Source: a virus. From it: a DNA stretch of 34,976 bases. Each line of letters starts with the position of its first letter. The first letter of the stretch is position 1. Below the pieces are notes generated by a model. The model did not search any database. It was not told the origin of the DNA and worked only from the letters and a program-made list of their open reading frames with translations. Both the position numbers and the translations under genes were made by a program. This document shows positions 5,809-12,792 of this stretch, piece by piece. The DNA is taken from positions 1 to 34,976 of IMG/VR virus record IMGVR_UViG_3300035698_011040; one strand, written 5' to 3'.

Positions 5809-6033
5809 ATGACAGAGACAATCCTATGGCACAACGAGAGACGATTACTTAGCGATTTGATACCTTATGAACATAATCCTAGAATACTTACAAAAGAAGC
5901 AGCTAAGAGGCTAACGAAGTCATTAAGAAGTACAGGATATGCTGAAGTCATTGTTAAAAGATATAAAACTTTCTGCCTAAAAAACGGCAAAACATCAGTA
6001 ATAAAGCGTAACGGCGAGGTATACGATGGCTAG
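5809..6033 (+). CDS. ParB/Sulfiredoxin-like domain protein, truncated
   Basis: 74 residues from the ATG at 5809 (AAAGGG seven bases upstream). Residues 12-42, LLSDLIPYEHNPRILTKEAAKRL, match the N-terminal start of ParB-type nuclease/CTPase domains, including the NPR turn. The rest of the fold (substrate loop and GHxR-type motif) is missing; the chain ends after a short basic tail that overlaps the start of the small terminase gene. In phages ParB-like domains often lie beside the terminase. This one looks like a reduced remnant or an N-terminal-only version. Confidence 0.6.
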   Translation: MTETILWHNERRLLSDLIPYEHNPRILTKEAAKRLTKSLRSTGYAEVIVKRYKTFCLKNGKTSVIKRNGEVYDG

Positions 6034-6526
6034 GGAACTTAAAGAAGAAGACATTGAAGAGCTTGATGACCTTTGCATGCTGTCTGATGAGAAAAGGGGA
6101 CGACCTAAGAAATGGACTGAAGATGTGATTAAAAAGTTTGCTGATGGCCTTTTAATATATGCCGAACAAAAGACAAGTCTTGTCCTTTCTTGCTATGCTA
6201 CAAGCAAGCGAATTGATGCCGATATTTATAATAAATTAGGTAAAATATCACCATATTTTTTACGAGCCCTTAGAGCTGCAAAGCGTATAATCGGCGAGCG
6301 TCGAGAAACTGGCACGCTTCTAAAGAAGCTAGAGCCAAAGACTTACAGTATGAGCCAAAGAATGTACGATCCTGAATGGTCGAAGCACTTAGACGAGCAA
6401 CTAGCTAAAGACGAGTTAACGAAAGCGAAAGCAAAAATCAAGGCTTTAAAAACTGAATTGAAAAATAAAGGGGAAATATTAGAGTATATTCAGTCTCAAA
6501 AAGCTATTGATACTGTGACTGATTAA
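6026..6526 (+). CDS. terS: Terminase small subunit
   Basis: 166 residues. The RGRPKKWTEDVIKKFADGL opening and a helical DNA-binding N-terminal half are typical of phage small terminases. Residues near 90-120 (RETGTLLKKLEPKTYSMSQ) and a charged coiled C-terminal segment (LAKDELTKAKAKIKALKTELK) fit oligomer formation and contact with the large subunit. It lies one base upstream of the large terminase, the usual order. Role: recognise phage DNA for packaging. The start overlaps the preceding gene. Confidence 0.8.
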   Translation: MARELKEEDIEELDDLCMLSDEKRGRPKKWTEDVIKKFADGLLIYAEQKTSLVLSCYATSKRIDADIYNKLGKISPYFLRALRAAKRIIGERRETGTLLKKLEPKTYSMSQRMYDPEWSKHLDEQLAKDELTKAKAKIKALKTELKNKGEILEYIQSQKAIDTVTD

Positions 6527-6527
6527 T

Positions 6528-7814
6528 ATGCTATGCAATCTGTCATCGCAACAAAAGATTTCTTTAAGAGACGCTGATGCAAGGCTAAATATCTGGCAGG
6601 GTTCTGTACGCTCAGGAAAATCCTTTAGTGCATTACTACGATTCGTTGAATTCGCAATGTCTGATATTGAGGGTGCGATGGTCATCATCGGCAAGACTGA
6701 AGACGCTTTGAAGCGAAACATAATATCGGAATTATATCGGCTGCTGGGTGCAGACGTACAATATTTCAGTGGAAACAGAGAGCTGCATTTATGGGATAGA
6801 ATGATATATGTAATCGGCGCTAACGATGATAGAGCAGAAGGAAAAATCAGAGGTGCGACGTTTGCTGGTGCATTAGTAGACGAAGCAACAACAATTCCCG
6901 AAAATTTCTTTAAAATGTTACTCTCACGATTAAGCGTTGACGGAGCAAAGCTTTTCGCAACAACGAACCCAGACTCACCTTTTCACTGGTTGAAAAAAGA
7001 ATATATAGACAGGCAAGAGGAGCTAGACCTCAAAACCTTTAAATTTGTACTTGACGATAACCCTTCTTTAACTGAATCCTACAAAAATAACTTGAAGAAG
7101 GAGTATAGGGGGTTATGGTACAGACGTTTTATAGATGGCGACTGGGTTTTAGCGGAAGGGGCAATATATGACTTTTTTGATGAAGAAATTCATTGCATAC
7201 AATTTCCGCCCGCCCGAGGGCAATATAATATTGTTGGTGTTGATTACGGCACTACTAATCCTTGCGCTTTCTCTCTTATAGGATATCACGGAGACAAATA
7301 TCCGAATATGTGGCTCGAAAAAGAGTATTACTGGTCATCTAAGCAGCATTTAAGACAAAAAACGGATTCTGAATATGCTCAAGATCTGCTAAAATTCTGC
7401 AACGGATACAATATCAAAGCCATTCTAATCGATCCCTCGGCAGCAAGTTTTATAGCGGAATGTCACAAACAGGGAATAAGAAACATCGTAGACGCTAACA
7501 ATGACGTACTCGATGGAATACGATTTACATCGCAGCTATTGACAGAAGGGACTTTGAAAATTTGCAAGGGATGCAAAATGGCATTGCAAGAGTTTCAGAC
7601 TTATGTATGGGATGAAATAGCAGCTTTACGAGGCGACGAGAAGCCGAAGAAGACAAACGATCACGTAATGGATAGTTTACGCTATGCGACAATGTATTTT
7701 TACGAGCGAGGACGACAGAGTCAGACACCGGCAGAACTCACGAATAGATATAATAGATCGATGGGAATAAGCGACGAACTTTCACCATTTTTTAGAGATA
7801 CATATTTGAGGTAA
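6528..7814 (+). CDS. terL: Terminase large subunit (ATPase and nuclease)
   Basis: 428 residues. Walker A is GSVRSGKS at residues 25-32, Walker B is GALVDEA with Asp118 and Glu119, followed by the coupling motif FATTNPDSP. The RNase H-like nuclease domain shows VGVDYGTTNP, then LIDPSAAS and DHVMDSLRY with conserved aspartates. All expected catalytic residues are present. It cuts concatemeric DNA and pumps it through the portal into the prohead, using ATP. PBSX/P22-like headful type is likely from the neighbours. The product starts MLCNLSSQQK. Confidence 0.95.
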   Translation: MLCNLSSQQKISLRDADARLNIWQGSVRSGKSFSALLRFVEFAMSDIEGAMVIIGKTEDALKRNIISELYRLLGADVQYFSGNRELHLWDRMIYVIGANDDRAEGKIRGATFAGALVDEATTIPENFFKMLLSRLSVDGAKLFATTNPDSPFHWLKKEYIDRQEELDLKTFKFVLDDNPSLTESYKNNLKKEYRGLWYRRFIDGDWVLAEGAIYDFFDEEIHCIQFPPARGQYNIVGVDYGTTNPCAFSLIGYHGDKYPNMWLEKEYYWSSKQHLRQKTDSEYAQDLLKFCNGYNIKAILIDPSAASFIAECHKQGIRNIVDANNDVLDGIRFTSQLLTEGTLKICKGCKMALQEFQTYVWDEIAALRGDEKPKKTNDHVMDSLRYATMYFYERGRQSQTPAELTNRYNRSMGISDELSPFFRDTYLR

Positions 7815-7816
7815 AA

Positions 7817-9880
7817 ATGATTATACCTGGTTTAGACGAGAAGTATTTTGTCGACGGAGACAATGACATCAAAAAGAAGATGGAAGATTCGTATACGCAA
7901 GCACTGTCTATAAATCAAGCGTATTGGCTAGAAGCTGATATAGACGCTCGTTTCAAAGCCGGCGATCAATCGCTTTGGAATCAAGTTTACGGTTCTATGC
8001 ATGGCGTAAACAAAAAGAGTTTTAATTTCAACAGAATCCGACGCATCGTCAACATGATTACTGGACATCAACGTAAAAATCGAAAGTCTATGGTTGTCGT
8101 ACCCATCGAGAGTAGCGACCAAGTTACGGCAGATCAGCTAAGCAAGCTATTGTTCTGGGCCACTAAGAAAGATCATATGCTAGAAACGATATCGTCGGCT
8201 TTTGATGGAGCTGTAACTTGTGGTATGAATATGCTAAGCGTTTGGATGGACTATAGAACAGATAGCGTAAACGGTGAAGTGAGACTTGATAACGTGGGCC
8301 ATTCAGGATATTTGATTGATCCTATGTTCAAGAAGCCAGATTTAAGCGATTGTGATTATTTGTGGCGTAGACTCTGGAAGTCGAAGCCTCAGTTAAAAGC
8401 TATGTTTGATTCGAGAGCGTCCGACATTGATATAATGAATCCTAGGGGCAATCGTGATGGAAAGTTCCCATATATGCTTGAGACGTTCAATGTAGGCATG
8501 AACGGCTTGCTTGCTCTCGATGAATACTGGTATATGACTACACGACCACAAAAGATCATAGAAGACGTTGAAACAGGCGATTACGTTGAATTCTTTGGTG
8601 AAGATGAAGAAGCAAAAGAATTCCTTGCGAAAGATAATAATAGGGTTATAAGAACGGTATATGTTCCAACTGTGAAATTAGTTTACTGTGTAGATGGTCA
8701 AGTCTTCTATGAAGGGCCGAATCCTTATGGACATGCTGAGTTACCCATTGATCGATATCCATTCATTCCGGTAATGGCATATTACGAGCCTGATTTAACA
8801 GATTTAAGTCTACGGATACAGGGCGTTTGCCGTGGATTACGAGATGCTCAATATCTCTACAACAGAAGAAAAGTGATTGAGTTAGACATATTTGAAAGTC
8901 AAATAAATTCAGGCGTTATATACGAAGAAGACGCTCTCGTTGATCCTAACGATGCCTTTAAAACAGGTCAAGGCAAGGGAATAGCTGTAAGACAAGGCAG
9001 GATTGGAGGAGTAAAAGAAATTCAACCTCCACAAGTCCCTCCTTCTATGATGCAATTATCTGAGCAATTAGGACGGGAGATCATGGAGATATCTGGCGTT
9101 AACGAGGAGCTTCTCGGTAGTGCATCGGATGACAAGGCCGGAGTTCTCAGCATGCTTAGGCAAGGTGCGGGATTAACGACATTACAAGGCTTGTATGATA
9201 ATCTGGACTTATCGCAGAAACTTACAGGTAGTCTAATAGTAGAATATATTCAAGCAAACTTTAGGACTGGAAAGGTAGCTAGGATACTAAACGAAGAGCC
9301 ATCGCCACAATTTAGACAAAAAGCATTTCAGAAGTTTGATAGCGAAGTCGAAGACGGTTTGAACACTACGACACAAAAGCAGATGCAGTTTGCCCAGATG
9401 GTAGAATTGCAGCAGTTAGGTGTTAAGCTTTCTCCTGAGGATATGATTGAAGCAGCACAGTTACAAAACAAAAGTGAAATCATCGAGAACATGCAGAAGC
9501 GTGAACAAGCACAGGGTGAGGCGAAACAAAAACAGGATGCTATGCAGATTGAACTTTTCAAGGCACAGATAAACGATTTGAATTCCAGAGCATTAGCAAA
9601 CAATGGTCTCGGATTAGAAAGAACCTCAAGAATCGAAGAAAACAGAAGTCTTGCGACAGCAAGGGAAGCGGACGCAATAGAAAGCATAGCGGGTGCAAGA
9701 CTGGATAAGGTAAAGGCCATAAAAGAACTACAAGAGATGGATCTTAATCGAGTACAGAAACTACTTGAGATGGTGAATTCCTTAGACGTTAGCAGCGAAG
9801 AAGGGCAGGTACAGGCCGTTGATGATTCAAAGGGCCGAATGAATGAAGGACTCTCTTTGTTACAAAGTGTATCGCAATAA
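7817..9880 (+). CDS. Portal protein (P22-type)
   Basis: 687 residues, the size of P22-like portals. N-terminal IRRIVNMITGHQRKNRKS, the SAFDGAVTCGMNMLSVWMDY region and the later GVCRGLRDAQYLYNRRKV and EISGVNEELLGSASD segments follow the pattern of that family. The last 200 residues are rich in coils (EQAQGEAKQKQDAMQIELFK), consistent with the long C-terminal barrel of podoviral portals. It forms the dodecameric ring at one vertex and docks the terminase. Three bases separate it from terL. Confidence 0.9.
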   Translation: MIIPGLDEKYFVDGDNDIKKKMEDSYTQALSINQAYWLEADIDARFKAGDQSLWNQVYGSMHGVNKKSFNFNRIRRIVNMITGHQRKNRKSMVVVPIESSDQVTADQLSKLLFWATKKDHMLETISSAFDGAVTCGMNMLSVWMDYRTDSVNGEVRLDNVGHSGYLIDPMFKKPDLSDCDYLWRRLWKSKPQLKAMFDSRASDIDIMNPRGNRDGKFPYMLETFNVGMNGLLALDEYWYMTTRPQKIIEDVETGDYVEFFGEDEEAKEFLAKDNNRVIRTVYVPTVKLVYCVDGQVFYEGPNPYGHAELPIDRYPFIPVMAYYEPDLTDLSLRIQGVCRGLRDAQYLYNRRKVIELDIFESQINSGVIYEEDALVDPNDAFKTGQGKGIAVRQGRIGGVKEIQPPQVPPSMMQLSEQLGREIMEISGVNEELLGSASDDKAGVLSMLRQGAGLTTLQGLYDNLDLSQKLTGSLIVEYIQANFRTGKVARILNEEPSPQFRQKAFQKFDSEVEDGLNTTTQKQMQFAQMVELQQLGVKLSPEDMIEAAQLQNKSEIIENMQKREQAQGEAKQKQDAMQIELFKAQINDLNSRALANNGLGLERTSRIEENRSLATAREADAIESIAGARLDKVKAIKELQEMDLNRVQKLLEMVNSLDVSSEEGQVQAVDDSKGRMNEGLSLLQSVSQ

Positions 9881-9937
9881 ATGTGTATATTAAAATATTT
9901 ATATGCGACAATTAGCTACTCTCTTCATCTTATACAC

Positions 9938-9946
9938 TGGTATAAT
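9938..9946 (+). promoter_or_regulatory. Extended -10 promoter
   Basis: TGG followed by TATAAT (9941-9946) 58 bases after the portal stop. There is no good -35 box 17 bases upstream, but the TGn extension often compensates. It would start a leader that contains the hairpins at 9954-9996 and then the gene at 10018. Confidence 0.5.
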
Positions 9947-9953
9947 GTGTTAG

Positions 9954-9996
9954 AGGTTTTACAACCTTTCCGCTATCCGGAATTTACGGATGGTTG
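9954..9996 (+). promoter_or_regulatory. Bulged hairpin with a competing alternative stem
   Basis: CAACC (9962-9966) pairs GGTTG (9992-9996) and ATCCG (9975-9979) pairs CGGAT (9987-9991), with an eight-base bulge on the 5' side only. A rival stem AGGTT (9954-9958) with AACCT (9963-9967) uses the same bases, so only one can form. It lies between the promoter at 9938 and the gene at 10018, in the right place for a leader switch. Confidence 0.5.
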
Positions 9997-10017
9997 AAGT
10001 TTCACAAAGGCCATAAA

Positions 10018-10185
10018 ATGAAACAGAAATTTTTCGGCTCTAAGCTCCCAGAAAATGTTATTAAAACATCTTACCCTAAGCAAAGGGGTGCTCTTTCTCA
10101 AGGTAAGTATGTCGATACTCAGCAAGAAATGGACAAAGAGTTTGGCAAGGCTATTTCTAAAGTCAAGAAGTGCATGTATAAGTAA
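10018..10185 (+). CDS. Small basic hypothetical protein, 55 residues
   Basis: Begins MKQKFFGSKLPENVIKTSYP. The ATG at 10018 is preferred over an upstream TTG because AAAGG lies seven bases before it. Lysine-rich, no cysteine pair other than one near the C-terminus. Followed by a strong terminator. It stands between the portal and scaffold genes, where several small unknown genes are collected. No function assigned. Confidence 0.6.
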   Translation: MKQKFFGSKLPENVIKTSYPKQRGALSQGKYVDTQQEMDKEFGKAISKVKKCMYK

Positions 10186-10216
10186 ATTTTCCTCTTTATC
10201 TGTCATAATAAAGTTT

Positions 10217-10245
10217 CCCACGGGTTCATGCTCGTGGGTTTTTTT
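10217..10245 (+). terminator. Rho-independent terminator
   Basis: CCCACG (10217-10222) pairs CGTGGG (10233-10238), followed by T7. It ends the short transcript carrying the 55-residue protein, and probably limits readthrough from the packaging genes. Confidence 0.85.
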
Positions 10246-10248
10246 GTG

Positions 10249-10277
10249 TTGCGATACAGCAGAAATTGTTATATAAT
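10249..10277 (+). promoter_or_regulatory. Sigma70-like promoter
   Basis: TTGCGA (10249-10254), a 17-base spacer, TATAAT (10272-10277). It starts directly after the terminator T run and should drive the genes from 10379 on, with a leader of about 95 bases. Confidence 0.75.
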
Positions 10278-10302
10278 TGTTATTTACGATGCGAAATATA
10301 AG

Positions 10303-10330
10303 TGGTTTTACCAATGAAAATTGTATTGGT
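10303..10330 (+). promoter_or_regulatory. Leader hairpin with alternative pairing
   Basis: ACCAAT (10310-10315) pairs ATTGGT (10325-10330). The same ACCA can instead pair with TGGT at 10303-10306. It lies in the leader behind the promoter at 10249 and has the same either-or logic as the element at 9954-9996. The rest of the leader to 10378 shows no gene. Confidence 0.4.
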
Positions 10331-10378
10331 GGAAGATTAGCCGGTGGATAAAGATTCCAAAATTTAACGAAGGATACT

Positions 10379-10591
10379 ATGAAGAAGTTTGAAAAAGACC
10401 TAGAGCGTTTAATAAACCGACATTCTTTAGAAAACGAATCTGGTACTCCTGACTATATTTTAGCGAGATATTTGGTTAGATGTTTAGATGCATTTAATAT
10501 GGCGACAAAGCATAGAACGTGGTGGTTTCGTCCTGAATGTGAAATAGATGCTCCTTGCCCAGAAAATAGAGATTCTGAATATGAGACATAA
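10379..10591 (+). CDS. Phage hypothetical protein, 70 residues
   Basis: The opening FEKDLERLINRHSLENESGTPDYILARYL and the following helix are a recurrent phage small-protein pattern that often appears near structural or early genes. GAAGGATACT supplies the ribosome site. The central segment is helical, followed by a Trp pair (RTWWFRPE) and an acidic end. Function unknown; the family is widespread in tailed phages of different hosts. Confidence 0.7.
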   Translation: MKKFEKDLERLINRHSLENESGTPDYILARYLVRCLDAFNMATKHRTWWFRPECEIDAPCPENRDSEYET

Positions 10592-10607
10592 AGAATAGGA
10601 GTGAAAG

Positions 10608-10796
10608 ATTAATAACGATTATCCCGATAAAATACCATACGAAAGCTGGATAAATTCGCAACTTTCTATAGCTCGTCACTACGGGGCTATTAAGATAAAC
10701 GGACACTTGTACGAATTGGACTACGATAGTTGTACGACAATAATCAAAGATGGCGAAGAGCTGTTTAAACCTGATTTAGTCAAAACGCCCGATTAA
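10608..10796 (+). CDS. Small phage protein with apparent ATT start
   Basis: 62 residues if translation starts at ATT 10608. The frame reads NNDYPDKIPYESWINSQ, then LSIARHYGAIKINGHLY and ends LVKTPD, a pattern I recognise from small phage proteins of unknown function (PYE-W-NSQLSIAR-YGG-INGK-Y). No ATG, GTG or TTG stands in frame upstream of the conserved part. AGGAG (10597-10601) is placed exactly six bases before the ATT. The last ten bases are also the first bases of the tRNA gene. A lost ATG through mutation or a base error is the alternative. Confidence 0.6.
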   Translation: MNNDYPDKIPYESWINSQLSIARHYGAIKINGHLYELDYDSCTTIIKDGEELFKPDLVKTPD

Positions 10797-10857
10797 TATA
10801 GTGGTAATATGGAAGATTTGTAATCTTTTCACGGTGGTTCGATTCCATCATCGGGCA
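10787..10857 (+). tRNA. tRNA-Thr(UGU)
   Basis: Cloverleaf of 71 bases. Acceptor GCCCGAT pairs ATCGGGC with discriminator A. T8 and A9, D stem ATAT/ATAT with loop AGTGGTA including GG, anticodon stem GAAGA/TCTTT with loop TTTGTAA and anticodon TGT, four-base variable loop, T stem GGTGG/CCATC with loop TTCGATT. The encoded 3' end lacks CCA. The D stem is all A-T, which is unusual. It reads ACA and other Thr codons and may supplement the host tRNA pool. Its 5' strand overlaps the preceding coding region. Confidence 0.85.
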
Positions 10858-10927
10858 TTTAGTCACTTTTTATGATCAGAATATGGAAGGATTTAACATT
10901 TTATACGATCACATTTAAGGAGATGCA

Positions 10928-11371
10928 ATGCGTAAGAAGAAAGTCGGTGAACTCACGAGTGATTTACTAGCTAGACCTAATCTGGATATTAAACAATCGC
11001 TTATGGACACCTCAAAAGAGATGCAAAAGCAGTACCTTCCAGAAATTGAAAAGTGTATTAAGACGCATGAAAAGCTGTGGAGCGAGCCGTTTTATGTCGT
11101 AGTTATCACAAAAAGAGAGCGTCTTATTGTAAACTCAATACGTCAATACTTTCTTGCTAGGCAAACTTTGCCTACTCCTGATCTTGACCAGACAGTTTTC
11201 AAATACACACCAGCTACAGGTGATTTAAAACATTTGTGGACGGTTCCCGATCATGGTAGCATCGATTACTTGATTAGAAACCGACATCTTGTCGTTAAAG
11301 CAGAACAACAGCTACTAGAATACTGCATGCTTTTCAGAAAGGGAAAGCTTGATGAAGTACATGGTGAATAG
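10928..11371 (+). CDS. Phage hypothetical protein, 147 residues
   Basis: Helix in the first third (SLMDTSKEMQKQYLPEIEKCI), a strand-rich middle (EPFYVVVITKRERL) and the PATGDLKHLWTVPD and NRHLVVKAEQQLLEYC segments. The WTVPD and final helix form a pattern seen in unnamed phage proteins placed near capsid genes. AAGGAG lies directly upstream of the ATG. Probably a small soluble protein; no enzymatic motif. Confidence 0.65.
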   Translation: MRKKKVGELTSDLLARPNLDIKQSLMDTSKEMQKQYLPEIEKCIKTHEKLWSEPFYVVVITKRERLIVNSIRQYFLARQTLPTPDLDQTVFKYTPATGDLKHLWTVPDHGSIDYLIRNRHLVVKAEQQLLEYCMLFRKGKLDEVHGE

Positions 11372-11436
11372 CTGTTGAGATTGACCAAATAGTTTTTATA
11401 TGGGAATATAAATTTTAATTCGCATATAGGAATGTC

Positions 11437-11739
11437 ATGGATTTAATCAGCAATATTTCAATAGTAAAAGAAATTTTAGAAGAAGACTACAGGTCAAGAG
11501 ATTGCGACTTGAGTCTATATTGCCGTGTCATAGTTCGTGATCTATCAGACGAGTTAAAAGATATGAACGCTATAAGGTTTATGTCTTTACTTGCCGATAA
11601 GAAGATGCGACACTTTGAAAGTGTTCGTCGTGTTCGTCAAAAACTTCAAGAAAAATGTCCTCAATTGCGTGGCGATTTATATAATAAGCGTCATGGTATG
11701 AAGAACTATGTCAAGAATCAATTGAGATTCGATTTCTAG
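11437..11739 (+). CDS. Phage hypothetical protein, 100 residues
   Basis: Helical, with the C-terminal pattern FESVRRVRQKLQEKCPQLRGDLYNKRH, which is typical of a small phage family (ES-RRARQK-QE--P-LRG). The basic helix suggests nucleic acid binding. TAGGAATGTC precedes the ATG. Ends with TAG, one of several genes showing that TAG is a real stop here. Last gene before the scaffold leader. Confidence 0.65.
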   Translation: MDLISNISIVKEILEEDYRSRDCDLSLYCRVIVRDLSDELKDMNAIRFMSLLADKKMRHFESVRRVRQKLQEKCPQLRGDLYNKRHGMKNYVKNQLRFDF

Positions 11740-11769
11740 CCTATGGCATCCTTCAATATTTAACAATTT

Positions 11770-11778
11770 TGTTATAAT
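11770..11778 (+). promoter_or_regulatory. Extended -10 promoter upstream of capsid genes
   Basis: TGT followed by TATAAT (11773-11778), no strong -35 box. It lies 30 bases behind the gene ending at 11739 and opens a leader of more than 200 bases before the scaffold gene. That leader (11786-12007) contains two folded elements and no gene. Confidence 0.5.
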
Positions 11779-11819
11779 AATTCCATATACACATTAGATG
11801 ATTTAAGTTTCAGGCAGCG

Positions 11820-11855
11820 AGTGACACTTTTGAAAGCAAAGTGGTGGTCACTTTT
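11820..11855 (+). terminator. Bulged hairpin with short T run
   Basis: AGTGAC (11820-11825) pairs GTCACT (11847-11852) and ACTTT (11826-11830) pairs AAAGT (11838-11842), with GGTG bulged on the 3' side only; TTTT follows. About 35 bases downstream of the promoter at 11770. It may be a weak terminator or attenuator, or the end of a short RNA of roughly 70 bases. Confidence 0.5.
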
Positions 11856-11922
11856 CTATGTTCGCCTTCTGTTCGCTTTTTCTTTGCAAATTAAATTTTT
11901 ATATGTCACCATAAATTTATAT

Positions 11923-11963
11923 TTAATCTTGCTTCGCTGTCCGGCGTATGGACGCAAGGTTAA
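11923..11963 (+). promoter_or_regulatory. Bulged hairpin in scaffold-gene leader
   Basis: Outer stem TTAATCTTGC (11923-11932) pairs GCAAGGTTAA (11954-11963) with one T-G wobble; inner GTCC (11939-11942) pairs GGAC (11950-11953); TTCGCT is bulged on the 5' side only. It shares the string GCGTAT followed by GGACGC with the element at 14765-14802. A small GGTAT/ATACC hairpin then sits next to the scaffold ribosome site. Confidence 0.55.
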
Positions 11964-12007
11964 GTGATTAACAGCAGAACAGGTATTCGCTATACCAAGG
12001 AGTATTT

Positions 12008-12760
12008 ATGTCAGAAGAAGACCAAACGGTGCAAGAAGCGGCATTCACCGAGCCACAAGACGAAAATACTCAAGTCACCGAAGCTAATACTCAAGAGACT
12101 GAGGGAGATCCTGCCTTACGAAGGCCAAGTGAGGATGAACAGGAAAGAAACTTCAAGAGATTGAGGGAAAAAGCTGATAGGGCGGAACGTCGTAATACTG
12201 AATTAGAGCGACAGAATTCGGATTATATGAACATGGTGAAGGAGTTCGTTTCGGGTAATAAATCCGAGAAAGAACCTGAACTAGATGATGATGATTCGGA
12301 TATCCCTACTCTTGGACAAACAAAAAAGACGGCTAGGCGTGAAGCTGAAACAGTTTCCGAAAAGGTCATCAGAAAGGTTCTTGAAGAGGAAAGGCAGAAA
12401 AACGCTCCTAGCTTGCTTAAAAACAAGTTTTCAGATTTTGACGATGTTGTAAGTACAGAAAACGTTAATTACTTAATTGAAAACGAACCAGAGCTAGCTG
12501 AATCTTTAAAGAATACTCCGGACTTTTACAAGAAGGGCGTAGCTGCCTATAAAATGATAAAAGGACTGGGTATAGCTAAAAAGGACAGCGTTAATGCTAT
12601 GAAGCAAGACTCAGCCAAAAATACGGCTAAGCCGGTATCCCCCAATGCAATAGCAGGGAGGAACTCAGTTGGCGATGCGAATGTCTTTTCTCGTGGCTTA
12701 ACGTCTAGTCTTAAGAAGCAGTTGCAGCAAGAAATGAGTGCTGCAATCAAAGGACGATAG
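12008..12760 (+). CDS. Scaffolding protein
   Basis: 250 residues, strongly acidic N-terminus (MSEEDQTVQEAAFTEPQDE), a coiled-coil segment (ERNFKRLREKADRAERRNTELERQN, residues about 45-75), an acidic patch (ELDDDDSD) and a small basic C-terminal end (SSLKKQLQQEMSAAIKGR). This layout and the place directly before the major capsid gene identify it as the internal scaffold that guides prohead assembly. AAGGAG precedes the ATG. No protease gene is seen, so the scaffold is probably expelled or recycled rather than cut. Confidence 0.8.
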   Translation: MSEEDQTVQEAAFTEPQDENTQVTEANTQETEGDPALRRPSEDEQERNFKRLREKADRAERRNTELERQNSDYMNMVKEFVSGNKSEKEPELDDDDSDIPTLGQTKKTARREAETVSEKVIRKVLEEERQKNAPSLLKNKFSDFDDVVSTENVNYLIENEPELAESLKNTPDFYKKGVAAYKMIKGLGIAKKDSVNAMKQDSAKNTAKPVSPNAIAGRNSVGDANVFSRGLTSSLKKQLQQEMSAAIKGR

Positions 12761-12792
12761 CTAAAGCTCTGTGTTAAAACATGGAGTTAATA

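Noticed and set aside
9881-9997. 38-residue frame directly after the portal gene
   Set aside because: No ribosome site; it runs through the promoter and hairpin that better explain the sequence.
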